From Caulobacter sp. BK020 (lineage in GTDB: Bacteria > Pseudomonadota > Alphaproteobacteria > Caulobacterales > Caulobacteraceae): a DNA stretch of 64,000 nucleotides. The stretch is from positions 62,001-126,000 of the forward strand of contig NZ_SLZL01000005.1 in NCBI RefSeq assembly GCF_004342605.1. The letters run 5' to 3'. The position numbers and the translations under genes were made by a program. The notes beneath the pieces were generated by a model. The model searched no databases. It was not told where the DNA came from and saw nothing but the letters and a program-made list of their open reading frames with translations. Positions 9,535 through 17,605 of the stretch are shown one piece after another. Every line of letters begins with the position of its first letter. The stretch's first letter is position 1.

Positions 9535-9622
9535 GATTGTTTCCCTCCTGAGGCGCGTCGAGCTTGTGGTCGCCGATCTCGCCCTTGTTGCTGATGAGTA
9601 CGCCTATTGACTGTCGTTGCGG

Positions 9623-10705
9623 TCAGCTCGCTCCGGCCGCCTGGGCCTCGCGCCATGCCGCCGCCGCAAGCGGCTTGATGCGCGTGATGATTTCGGCCGC
9701 CTTTGCGTCGGTCTGGACGCCGTCCCGTGCGCGACCGGCGATGCCCTGGAGGATCGCGGCCACGCGAAAGAGGTTGAAGGCGCGGTAGAAGGGGTGGGTC
9801 GGGTCGACGTCGAAACCGGTCCGGTCTCGATAGCGCGCGGCGTAGGCCTCCGCGCTGGGGATGCCGAGGGCCGCCAGGTCCGCCCCCGCGAGCGTTCCAC
9901 GGACGTCGACGCCGGCGGGGCGGAACCACTCCATCATGTGATAGGTCAGGTCGCCGACGGGGTTGCCGATCGTCGACAGCTCCCAGTCGAGCACGGCCAC
10001 CACCCTCGGCTCCGTCGGATGGACGATGAGGTTGTGGAACGAATAGTCGCCATGGATGACTGTGCTGCGATCGCCGTCATCGGGAATGGCGCCCGGCAAC
10101 CACGCGATCAGACGGTCCATATCGGGGAGATCGGTGGTGCGAGAGGCCTCGTATTGGCCGGACCAGCGCGAGATCTGGCGGGCGAAATAGTTTCCGCGCC
10201 GTCCGAAATCCTCCAGCCCCAGCGCGACGTAGTCCACGCAGTGCATTCGAGCCAGGGTCGCATTGGCGGAATCGTAGATCGCCGCGCGATCGTCGCGATC
10301 GAGATCCGGCATGCTCGGATCCCAGAAGACCCGGCCGGGCACGTGTCGCATGACGTAGAAGACGACACCGATGACGCTTTCGTCTTCACAGAGGACGAGA
10401 GGTTCGGGCACCGGCAGGCCGGCCTCAAACAGGGCGCGGGTGACGCGGAATTCGCGCTCCACCGCGTGAGCGGATTTCAGCAACACGCCGGCCGGCTTGC
10501 ACCGCAGGACGTAGCGACGATCCGGGGTGATCAGCAGATAGGTCGGGTTGGATTGCCCGCCCTCGAACTGTTCGACGGTCAGCGCCCCCCGGAACCCGGG
10601 CACATGCGCTTCGAGGTAGCGGGTCAGGCGGGCTTCGTCGAACCGCGTCCCTGCGGCGACCGCGCGGGTGGTCCCCAGATAGGCGGCGGGCTGAACGGCG
10701 TTCAC
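9623..10705 (-). CDS. Aminoglycoside-phosphotransferase-fold kinase, ACAD10/11-like
   Basis: A 360-residue APH-fold phosphotransferase. The ATP-binding region lies near residues 45-75; the catalytic loop is HGDYSFHN (218-225) and the metal-binding DWE is at 240-242. The family includes the N-terminal kinase half of eukaryotic ACAD10/ACAD11, which phosphorylates 4-hydroxyacyl-CoAs before elimination. Start: GTG at 10705, overlapping the stop of the upstream acyl-CoA dehydrogenase (GTGA), which argues for translational coupling and a joint function. The frame upstream of 10705 is open but runs inside the dehydrogenase gene. Together the two genes look like a split ACAD10/11 enzyme acting on a hydroxylated fatty acid. 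Confidence 0.9.
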   Translation of the reverse strand: MNAVQPAAYLGTTRAVAAGTRFDEARLTRYLEAHVPGFRGALTVEQFEGGQSNPTYLLITPDRRYVLRCKPAGVLLKSAHAVEREFRVTRALFEAGLPVPEPLVLCEDESVIGVVFYVMRHVPGRVFWDPSMPDLDRDDRAAIYDSANATLARMHCVDYVALGLEDFGRRGNYFARQISRWSGQYEASRTTDLPDMDRLIAWLPGAIPDDGDRSTVIHGDYSFHNLIVHPTEPRVVAVLDWELSTIGNPVGDLTYHMMEWFRPAGVDVRGTLAGADLAALGIPSAEAYAARYRDRTGFDVDPTHPFYRAFNLFRVAAILQGIAGRARDGVQTDAKAAEIITRIKPLAAAAWREAQAAGAS

Positions 10706-11940
10706 GACGCCACCGCCATGCGATACTTGTCCAATTCCAGGCGCGCCAGCTGGCGTTCGTGAACTTCGTCTGGACCGTCCGTCAGGCGCACGATGCGGGT
10801 GTTGGCCCACATTTCGGCCAGGCCGAAGTCGTCGCTGACCCCGCCGCCGCCGTGAGCCTGGATGGCGTCGTCGACGATCTGCTGGGCCATGCGAGGCGCG
10901 GCGATCTTGATCATCGCGATCTCGGCCCGGGCTTCCTTGTTGCCGACCGTGTCCATGCGATGAGCCGCCTTGAGACAGAGCAGCCTGGCCATCTCGATCT
11001 CGCACCGCGCGCGCGCGATCCGCTGCTCCCAGACCGAGTGTTCGCCGATCGTCTTGCCGAAGGCCCGGCGCTGGACCAGACGCCTGCACATCTTCTCCAG
11101 CGCCACTTCCATCGTGGCGATGTTGCGCATGGTGTGATGGATGCGGCCCGGACCAAGCCGCCCCTGGGCGATCTCGAAGCCCCTTCCCTCGCCCAACAGC
11201 ATGTTTTCGGCGGGAACCCGCACGTTCTCGAGCCGGACCTCGAAATGGCCGTGCGGCGCGTGGTCGTAGCCAAATACCGGCAGGTGGCGCACCAGGGTGA
11301 CGCCCGGCGTGTCACGCGGCACGATGATCATCGACTGCTGGCCATGGGCCGGCGCGTCCGGATCGGTCTTGCCCATCAGGATGAAGAAGGCGCAGCGCGG
11401 ATGGCCCGCGCCCGACGACCACCACTTGCGGCCGTTGATCACGTAGGCGTCGCCGTCGCGGCGGATCGATGTCTGGATATTGCGCGCGTCCGACGAGGCC
11501 ACGTCCGGTTCGGTCATCAGGAAGGCCGAACGCGTCTGTCCGTCCCGCAGCGGAACCATGAAGCGCCGCTTCTGATCTGGCGTGCCATAGCGGTGCAGGA
11601 CCTCGAAATTGCCCGTATCGGGCGCCATGCAGTTGAAGACCTCGGCGGCGATGTAGATGCGCCCCATCGTCTCGGCGATCGGCGCGTATTCGAGATTGGT
11701 CAGGCCCACGCTGGTGAAGAACTCGTCGTCATGATCCGACGGCGGCATGAAGATGTTCCACAGACCGGCGGCCTTGGCCTTGGCCTTCAGTTCGTCGAAA
11801 ATCGGCGGAATTTCGCTCCAGCGGTCGAGCGCGGCGCACTGCTGGTGATAGATCGGAAGCGCAGGCGCGATATGATCGTCCATGAACGATCGGACCCGCT
11901 CCATCCATTCCCGCGACCTGGCTGACTGCTCGAAATCCAT
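10702..11940 (-). CDS. Acyl-CoA dehydrogenase, ACAD10/11-like
   Basis: A 412-residue acyl-CoA dehydrogenase. Recognisable blocks are [13 protein letters not shown] in the middle domain, and [31 protein letters not shown] near the C-terminus, a pattern typical of the ACAD11/FadE-type branch. The start chosen is ATG 11940 because GGAAGGGG stands just before it; the frame is open further upstream into the promoter. It heads a two-gene - strand operon with the phosphotransferase, divergent from the CMD-hydratase-ligase operon, and the shared promoter region carries operator-like repeats, so both directions are probably controlled together. Confidence 0.94.
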   Translation of the reverse strand: MDFEQSARSREWMERVRSFMDDHIAPALPIYHQQCAALDRWSEIPPIFDELKAKAKAAGLWNIFMPPSDHDDEFFTSVGLTNLEYAPIAETMGRIYIAAEVFNCMAPDTGNFEVLHRYGTPDQKRRFMVPLRDGQTRSAFLMTEPDVASSDARNIQTSIRRDGDAYVINGRKWWSSGAGHPRCAFFILMGKTDPDAPAHGQQSMIIVPRDTPGVTLVRHLPVFGYDHAPHGHFEVRLENVRVPAENMLLGEGRGFEIAQGRLGPGRIHHTMRNIATMEVALEKMCRRLVQRRAFGKTIGEHSVWEQRIARARCEIEMARLLCLKAAHRMDTVGNKEARAEIAMIKIAAPRMAQQIVDDAIQAHGGGGVSDDFGLAEMWANTRIVRLTDGPDEVHERQLARLELDKYRMAVAS

Positions 11941-12001
11941 CTGCACCCCTTCCGGCCGCGCTTGACCGCACCAGCCGGGCTTCATTCCCGCCAACAAGAC
12001 T

Positions 12002-12103
12002 CGACCGTCCGGTTGGTCGTGCAAATGGCTACTCGACCGACCGGTCGGCTGTCAAACTGGTCAGCCAACTTTTTTTTGCGCTTGACGCCCGACCAGTCGG
12101 TCG
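12002..12103. promoter_or_regulatory. Divergent promoter with three TetR-type operator repeats
   Basis: The region between two divergent operons holds three related inverted repeats. Site 1 is an imperfect CGACC...GGTCG repeat at 12002-12019. Site 2 contains the perfect 12-bp palindrome CCGACCGGTCGG at 12037-12048. Site 3 is CGACCAGTCGGTCG at 12090-12103. Their centres are 32 and 54 bases apart. TTGACG at 12082-12087 could be the -35 of the + strand operon, with site 3 then lying between -35 and -10, as expected for repression. The ACCGACCGGTCGGT type is common for TetR-family acyl-CoA-responsive repressors. No such regulator gene is in the window; binding is inference. Confidence 0.7.
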
Positions 12104-12130
12104 AACATGACAGAGGCAAGGAGAGAAACG

Positions 12131-12829
12131 ATGACAACAAGTCCGCTAATGGACGTCGCGCTGCTTCAGGGGTTCGCACCCTACACCCTGGCGGGCTACG
12201 CCGGGTTTCGCGGTGTCATCGACGCCGACGGCGCGGTGCCGGGCCGGCTCAAGGCGCTGTTCGTGGCCGTCGCAGCGATCGACCGCCGCTACGAAACGCT
12301 GGCCTTGCGCGAGCTGAGCCGAGGCCGGGATCTTGGCCTGACGGTCAAGGAAGCGGTCGCGGGGCTCATCGTCCTCAGCAGCCTGCGCGGCGAAGGCGCC
12401 GCTCTGGAGTTCGCCGGGCTGATCCAGATCGTGTTCGACGCCGTCGACACCCCGCCGGCCCAACCCTTGGCGACGGCGGCGGATGGCGAGGCGGTCGCCA
12501 ATTTTACCGCCTATTTCGGGACGATCCCGGCGCCTCTGCAGCAACTCCTACGCCTTAGCCCGCCCGCGGCCGACGCCTACTATCTGATGCGGCGCGGCAG
12601 CATCGACGCCAATCCGCTCAGCCCCAAGCACGGCGAGCTGCTGCTGCTGGCCATCCTGGCCGCCGGCTACAGCCCGATGGCCCTCACCCACGTTCGCGGC
12701 GCCCGCAATGCCGGCGCCACCGACGCGGAGATCGCCGAGGCCGTTCTCTGCGCCGTGCCATCGGCCGGGATCGCCGCCTGGATGGGCGTGGGGGCCATGC
12801 TCGCTCCGCCGGACGCCCAGACTCCCTGA
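12131..12829 (+). CDS. Carboxymuconolactone-decarboxylase-like protein
   Basis: A 232-residue protein made of two CMD/AhpD-like helical repeats: roughly residues 35-95 and 160-220. The second shows the family pattern ALTHVRGARNAGATDAEIAEAV. The redox pair CxxC of AhpD is absent in both halves; only one Cys remains (AVLCAVP). It is therefore unlikely to be a peroxidase partner and more likely a lactone-type hydrolase/decarboxylase or an accessory protein. AAGGAG seven bases before ATG 12131 fixes the start over an in-frame ATG at 12107. First gene of a + strand operon with enoyl-CoA hydratase, EthD protein, SDR and CoA ligase. Confidence 0.75.
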   Translation: MTTSPLMDVALLQGFAPYTLAGYAGFRGVIDADGAVPGRLKALFVAVAAIDRRYETLALRELSRGRDLGLTVKEAVAGLIVLSSLRGEGAALEFAGLIQIVFDAVDTPPAQPLATAADGEAVANFTAYFGTIPAPLQQLLRLSPPAADAYYLMRRGSIDANPLSPKHGELLLLAILAAGYSPMALTHVRGARNAGATDAEIAEAVLCAVPSAGIAAWMGVGAMLAPPDAQTP

Positions 12830-12871
12830 ACCTCCGGGCTCGCCCCGCTCAATTTTTACAAGGAGATCACG

Positions 12872-13669
12872 ATGGAACTCGAAAAAGACGTCATCCAGTA
12901 CGAACTGGCGGACAACGGCCTGGCCACGATCTGGCTGAACCGTCCCCACAAGCGCAACTGCGTCAGCCCTCAGTTGCTGCGCGAACTGGAAGCCGCCGTC
13001 GACAAGGTCGCCGCCGAGCCCAAGGCGCTCGCCGTCGTCTTCCGCGGCCGCGGCAACACCTTCTGCTCAGGCGCCGACCTGGACCAGTTGGTCGGTCCGG
13101 TGCTGCACGAAACCAGCACGTCGCTGCAGCTGGCGATCGATTCCGCCCGCACCTACGACAAGATCTTCAACATGCGCAAACCAACGATCGCTGCGGTCGA
13201 GGGTTACGCCGTCGCCGGCGGCTTCGAACTGATGATCAGCTGCGACTTCGCCCTGGCCGCCTCGGAAGCCAAGATCGGCGACTTCCATATCCGCCGCGCC
13301 CTGTTCGGCGGGGCCGGTCCGATCTATCGCCTGCCGCGCTATATCGGCATGCGCAAGGCCAAGGAGCTGATGCTGACGGGCAAGCTGCTGTCGGGCGACG
13401 AATGCGCCGAATGGGGCCTGTGCAACGCCTCGGCTCCGGCCGACAAGTTCGACGCCCTGATCGCCGAATTCTGTCAGCCCTTCCTGGATCTCAGCCCGTT
13501 CTGCATGTGGATGACCAAGATGGCGGTCAACCGCGGGCTGGACGCCGACACCAACTCGCTGATCACCCTCGAGACCATGACCTGCAACGTGGTTCACCAC
13601 TCGGCCGACGCGCGCGAGGGCGTCAGCGCCTTCCTCGAGAAGCGCAAGCCGGTCTGGACGGGCGCTTAA
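12872..13669 (+). CDS. Enoyl-CoA hydratase/isomerase family protein
   Basis: A 265-residue crotonase-fold protein. The two segments forming the oxyanion hole are FCSGADL (residues 64-70) and AGGFEL (115-120), and the acyl-CoA binding wall follows in MISCDFALAASEAKIG. AAGGAG directly precedes the ATG. It would hydrate an enoyl-CoA, or carry out a related isomerase, hydrolase or retro-aldol reaction on a CoA thioester. It starts 42 bases after the CMD-like gene and 2 bases before the EthD gene, inside an operon that ends with a CoA ligase, so it acts on the ligase's product or a later intermediate. The exact reaction is not predictable. Confidence 0.94.
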   Translation: MELEKDVIQYELADNGLATIWLNRPHKRNCVSPQLLRELEAAVDKVAAEPKALAVVFRGRGNTFCSGADLDQLVGPVLHETSTSLQLAIDSARTYDKIFNMRKPTIAAVEGYAVAGGFELMISCDFALAASEAKIGDFHIRRALFGGAGPIYRLPRYIGMRKAKELMLTGKLLSGDECAEWGLCNASAPADKFDALIAEFCQPFLDLSPFCMWMTKMAVNRGLDADTNSLITLETMTCNVVHHSADAREGVSAFLEKRKPVWTGA

Positions 13670-13671
13670 GG

Positions 13672-14007
13672 ATGGCCGTCAGCATGGTCGTCCTGGCCAG
13701 CAGGCCGCCGGACATGACTCACGAGCAGTTCACGGCGTGGTGGCGCGGCCCCCACGCCGCGGCGGCCCGCGTCCTGCCCGGCCTCCAGGCCTACCGGCAC
13801 GGCGCGGTGACGCGGGACTACGACTGTCCTGGCGCGCCGGGCTGGGACGGCCATGCTGTCCTGACCTTTGCCGACCAGGCGGCGCTGGACATCGCGCTCG
13901 GTTCGCCGGAGTGGGCAGCCGCCACGCGGCAGACCAAGGGCATGGGCGGCAAACGCATCATCGTCGTCACCGAGGAAGTCGATCTGCTGGCGGCCGCCTA
14001 TGACTGA
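13672..14007 (+). CDS. EthD-domain protein
   Basis: A small protein of 111 residues with the ferredoxin-like dimeric alpha-beta barrel of the EthD family; the hallmark segment MTHEQFTAWWRGPHAAAAR is at the N-terminal end. EthD-type proteins accompany cytochrome P450 or other oxygenase systems and a few act as small decarboxylases or isomerases. The gene begins 2 bases after the enoyl-CoA hydratase stop and overlaps the SDR gene by 8 bases, so it is an integral part of this operon. Its chemical role here is unknown; it may handle a cyclic or ketonic intermediate. Confidence 0.88.
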   Translation: MAVSMVVLASRPPDMTHEQFTAWWRGPHAAAARVLPGLQAYRHGAVTRDYDCPGAPGWDGHAVLTFADQAALDIALGSPEWAAATRQTKGMGGKRIIVVTEEVDLLAAAYD

Positions 14008-14794
14008 GCAAACACCAGGCTTCGTCAGCCAGCTGTTCCGCCTGCACGGCAAGCGGGCGCTGATCACCGGCGGCCGGGGCGCCCTGGCCGAGGCCATGGC
14101 CGCGACCCTGGCCGACCTCGGCTGTTCCGTGGCGCTGGCCTCGCGCAACGCCGCCGACTGCGGCGAGGCCGCCAAGCGGCTCGCGGACCGCTTTGGCGTT
14201 CAGGCGATCGGCCTAGCCTGCGACATTACCGACGAGAACTCCGTGGAGGCCGCGATCGCCGAGACCGTCGCGCGGCTTGGCGGCCTGGACATCCTGGTCA
14301 ACAACGCCGGCGCGTCCTGGTGGGGCCTGCCGCAGGACATACCGCTGAAGGGCTGGAAGAAGGTGATGGACGTCAACGTCACCGGGACCTTCCTGGCCAG
14401 TCGTCACGCGGCGCGTCACATGATCGGCCATGACGGCGGCGTCATCATCAACATCGCCTCCGTCGGCGCCTTCCTGTCCTATCATCCGGACGCCGGGCAG
14501 GTGGTCCCCTACACCACCTCCAAGGCCGCGATCGTCCATCTGACCAGTGACCTGGCCGCCCAATGGGCCGGTCACGGCATCCGCGTGAACGCCATCGCCC
14601 CAGGGTCCATCGAGACTGGGATGACCGAGACGCTGGACGCCGACATCCAGGCCAAGACCAAGGCCGGCATCCTGCTGGGCCGGTTCGGCGCACCGCTTGA
14701 GGTCTGCGGCGCTCTGGCCTTACTCGCCTCGGGGGCCGGCAGCTTCATCACCGGCCAAACCTTCCTTGTCGATGGAGGACAATCCCTTGCCTGA
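14000..14794 (+). CDS. Short-chain dehydrogenase/reductase
   Basis: A 264-residue SDR. The nucleotide motif is TGGRGALA at residues 23-30, slightly different from TGxxxGIG; the later blocks NNAG, INIASVG and Y-T-T-S-K (YxxxK) are intact, so it should be active. The C-terminal GQTFLVDGGQ is the usual end of FabG-like enzymes. The ATG at 14000 overlaps the EthD stop by 8 bases and the stop overlaps the start of the ligase gene by 8 bases, indicating tight coupling. It probably oxidises the hydroxyacyl or ring hydroxyl formed upstream in the pathway. Confidence 0.94.
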   Translation: MTEQTPGFVSQLFRLHGKRALITGGRGALAEAMAATLADLGCSVALASRNAADCGEAAKRLADRFGVQAIGLACDITDENSVEAAIAETVARLGGLDILVNNAGASWWGLPQDIPLKGWKKVMDVNVTGTFLASRHAARHMIGHDGGVIINIASVGAFLSYHPDAGQVVPYTTSKAAIVHLTSDLAAQWAGHGIRVNAIAPGSIETGMTETLDADIQAKTKAGILLGRFGAPLEVCGALALLASGAGSFITGQTFLVDGGQSLA

Positions 14795-16310
14795 GCTTCC
14801 GTTCGAGAACGGGTTGAAAACCCTCTCCTGGACCGAGGCTCGGCTTTGGCCGCAGTTCCAAGCCCATCGTCGAGCCGATTCCGAAGCGGTGGCGCTGGTC
14901 GATTGCGACGACCGTCCCTGGACCCGGGGAGAGCTGGCGGCGATGGCCGCCGCCCTTACCGTCGAGCTTCAGAGTCACGGCGTTGGGCCAGGCGACCGCG
15001 TGCTGGTCGCCGGCCACAAGACCGCCGGAACCCTGGCTGCGGCGCTGGCCGTCTCCGCGATCGACAGCGTCTTCTGCCCCTATTCCCCCAAACTCGGCCC
15101 GTCGGAACTGACGGCCCTGGACGGCGCGCTGGGCCACGCCGCGACCGTTGTCTGCGCTCAGGCCGATCGCTGGGAGGTCTTGCCGCGCCCTCTGGACGGG
15201 CGTTCCGACGATCCCCGCGACCAGGACGCTGTCCTGATCGGTTTCACCTCTGGGTCTACAGGGGTTCCAAAAGGCGTCATGCACGGAGCGGGCGCGCTGA
15301 ACTACGCCACCAGGGCGTGCGCGGCGATCGCCGGCCTGGCGCCCGACGACGCTCTGCTCGGGATCGTGCCGCTGGACAGCGCGCCGGGCTTCACCTTCAC
15401 CGCTCATTTCGCGCTGTCGCAAGGCCGGCGCCTGGTGTTCGTCGATCCCTGGGACCCGGTCCAAGCGATGGCGCGGGCCGAGCGGTTCGGCTGCGGCTGG
15501 GCGATCGCGGTGCCAACCCACCTGTTCACCATGGTCGAGGCCGCGCGCCAGGGCCTCTGGACCAGACGCCTGCCGCTCAAGGCCATGGCGGTTGGCGGCA
15601 GTGCGATGACGGCCGAACTGATCGCGGACGCCGACAAATTGCTTGGGGTCAAGGCGCTGCGGATGTTCGGGATGTCCGAGTGCATGGGCCATTGCTCGAC
15701 CTGGCCCGACCATCCGCTCGACCATCGCCAGCGTTTCGACGGACAGCCCTTCCCAGGCACGGAGGAAGAAGCGTTCGACGCCGAACTTACCGCCCTGCCC
15801 CGCGGCAAACGGGGACAGGCCGGCGTGCGCGGCCCATCCCTTTTTCTCGGCTACGCTCAGGGCATGGGCGCGGGTCAGGAGCGTATGACGCCGGACGGCT
15901 ACTATCTCACTGGCGACGAGATCATCCGCGACGACGAGGGTTTCGTCCGCGTGGTCGGGCGCATCAAGGACCAGATCATTCGAGGAGGATTCAACATAGA
16001 CCCCGCCGAGGTCGAAGCCGCCCTACTGCAACACCCCGCCATCGCCGAGGCCGCCGTGGTCGCCGTGCCCGAGACCAAACTCGGCGAACAGGCCTGTGCA
16101 GTTTGCAAGCTGCGCCCCGGTTTTCAAACCCTGGACTTACCAGCCTTGCTCGACCACATGGCCGCTAGTGGAATGTCGCGTAAGAAATGGCCGGAGCATC
16201 TGGTGCTCGTCGACACCATGGCGGTGACCCCGACAGGCAAGCTGGACAAGAAGGCCATGGGCGCCCACGCGGCGGCCGTGATCGCACGGCGCCGGTGTAC
16301 TGCCGCCTAA
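14787..16310 (+). CDS. AMP-forming acyl-CoA ligase
   Basis: A 507-residue ANL-superfamily adenylating enzyme. The P-loop-like motif FTSGSTGVPKG, the middle GMSECMG block, YYLTGDE and the C-terminal GRIKDQIIRGGFNI hinge are all present, and the catalytic lysine region PTGKLDKK is near the end. It activates a carboxylic acid to its CoA thioester. TTG at 14787 is chosen as start because GGAGG at 14774-14778 is well placed; an ATG at 14772 is the alternative and would add five residues. Last gene of the + strand operon and the likely entry step into the pathway of region 1. Confidence 0.93.
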   Translation: MPELPFENGLKTLSWTEARLWPQFQAHRRADSEAVALVDCDDRPWTRGELAAMAAALTVELQSHGVGPGDRVLVAGHKTAGTLAAALAVSAIDSVFCPYSPKLGPSELTALDGALGHAATVVCAQADRWEVLPRPLDGRSDDPRDQDAVLIGFTSGSTGVPKGVMHGAGALNYATRACAAIAGLAPDDALLGIVPLDSAPGFTFTAHFALSQGRRLVFVDPWDPVQAMARAERFGCGWAIAVPTHLFTMVEAARQGLWTRRLPLKAMAVGGSAMTAELIADADKLLGVKALRMFGMSECMGHCSTWPDHPLDHRQRFDGQPFPGTEEEAFDAELTALPRGKRGQAGVRGPSLFLGYAQGMGAGQERMTPDGYYLTGDEIIRDDEGFVRVVGRIKDQIIRGGFNIDPAEVEAALLQHPAIAEAAVVAVPETKLGEQACAVCKLRPGFQTLDLPALLDHMAASGMSRKKWPEHLVLVDTMAVTPTGKLDKKAMGAHAAAVIARRRCTAA

Positions 16311-16477
16311 TTTTCCAGCCTCCAACATTGGCGCCACGCCGGAAACCGGACCTTTGGCGACCAGCGTTGGTAACGCCCGTCGGCGGAGGACGGCCCGCAA
16401 GCAAATACCTTTAAAGGTCAAAACGACCAGATGCGGAGTTGGGACCTGGCCGAAAGTCTTACATCCTCGCCCTGGGG

Positions 16478-17335
16478 TCAGGTGGAACGCCGCTCGCGAT
16501 ACGGAATGTCGTCGGATCCGATCAGCACACGCTCCATCACCCGCGGGAAGTCGCCATAGTCGCGCACCGCGTAGTGCAGGCCGGCGCGATTGTCCCACAG
16601 CGCCACCGAATTGGGCCGCCAGCGGAAGCGGGCGTGGTGCTCGGGCTTCTTGACCTCGTCATAGAGCCGGGCCAGCAGCGCCCTGCTCTCTTCCGGCGCC
16701 AGGTCGACGAACCGAGGCTTGAGGCCGAAATTGATCCAGAAGATCTCCTCGCCGGTTTCCGGGTGGGTGCGGATGGCCGGATGAGCCACGAGCGGATAGC
16801 GTTCGCCCGACTTGGTCAAAGCGTCCTGATAGTCGTGGATGACATAGAGATCATCGACGGCCGCCTTCAGGTCCTCTGGCAGGCCTTTCCAGATCGCGTG
16901 GCCGTCGGCCCAGATCGTATCGCCGCCGACCTCGGGGATGTGCACGGCCTTCAGCACCGCGCCGAATGACGGGTTGATCCGCCAGCTGGTGTCGGTGTGC
17001 CAGTGGTTCTCACGGATATTGTACTGCTTGAACGCCTCGGCTGAGATCGGCTGCACCGCGCGATGGGTGTCGACCCCGCCGGTCGGATGGGCGTAGACCT
17101 CGCCGAAATTGGCCGCGAAAGCCAATTGCTGGTCGCGGGTGATGTCCTGGTCGCGGAAGAACAGCACCTTGCGCTGCAGCAGCAGGGCCTTGAGGGCGTC
17201 ACGCTGGGACCTGCCCAGCGGCTGGCGCAGATCGACGCCGCTGACTTCCGAACCAATCGTTGGATTGAGCGGGATCGTGCTGAATTCCGCCGCGTCGCTC
17301 GCGGTCTCGCGAATACCAGTGATGGTGGCGCTCAT
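16478..17335 (-). CDS. TauD/TfdA-family 2-oxoglutarate dioxygenase
   Basis: A 285-residue Fe(II)/2-oxoglutarate dioxygenase. The iron ligands are His113 and Asp115 in HWHTDTSW and His254 in NRAGLHYAVRDY; Arg265 eleven residues on should bind the 2-oxoglutarate carboxylate. Spacing and length match TauD and alkylsulfatase AtsK closely, so release of sulfite or sulfate from a sulfonate or sulfate ester is likely. The ATG at 17335 is preferred over an upstream in-frame start because GAGGAC precedes it. It is divergent from the DszA-like monooxygenase gene across an AT-rich promoter region, which marks the beginning of the sulfur locus. Confidence 0.93.
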   Translation of the reverse strand: MSATITGIRETASDAAEFSTIPLNPTIGSEVSGVDLRQPLGRSQRDALKALLLQRKVLFFRDQDITRDQQLAFAANFGEVYAHPTGGVDTHRAVQPISAEAFKQYNIRENHWHTDTSWRINPSFGAVLKAVHIPEVGGDTIWADGHAIWKGLPEDLKAAVDDLYVIHDYQDALTKSGERYPLVAHPAIRTHPETGEEIFWINFGLKPRFVDLAPEESRALLARLYDEVKKPEHHARFRWRPNSVALWDNRAGLHYAVRDYGDFPRVMERVLIGSDDIPYRERRST

Positions 17336-17605
17336 GGGCCCGTCCTCGTCTGATGGATCGAGGCGTGGGCGAAAAGCGCCACACGCTGTCGCCACCATGA
17401 GTAATCACCACTGACGAGGCGAAACAGTAATCCTCTAACGCGCGCCAGAGATTCCTATATCTAAATTCCAAATAGTTCATGGCTCATGAAATCATAATAA
17501 CGCCCGTATTATCCGGAGATACTAATATGATGTATTTTCTAAACTCCATTGCGATGGCCCACGCACGGTGACAGTCATTCCGGCGACATATCGGAGGCAG
17601 CCGCC
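17336..17605. other. AT-rich divergent intergenic region
   Basis: A 270-base gap separates the divergent TauD-like and DszA-like genes. The stretch from about 17440 to 17560 is far richer in A and T than the flanking genes, with runs such as CCTATATCTAAATTCC and ATACTAATATGATG. It must hold promoters for both directions. I see no clear inverted repeat or consensus -35/-10 pair, and no convincing small ORF. A LysR-type sulfur-starvation regulator (CysB/Cbl-like) site would be expected here by analogy, but none can be assigned. Confidence 0.4.

Noticed and set aside
16311..16477. Possible terminator between the CoA ligase and the TauD gene
   Set aside because: No stem of useful length with a T-run on either strand was found in these 167 bases.
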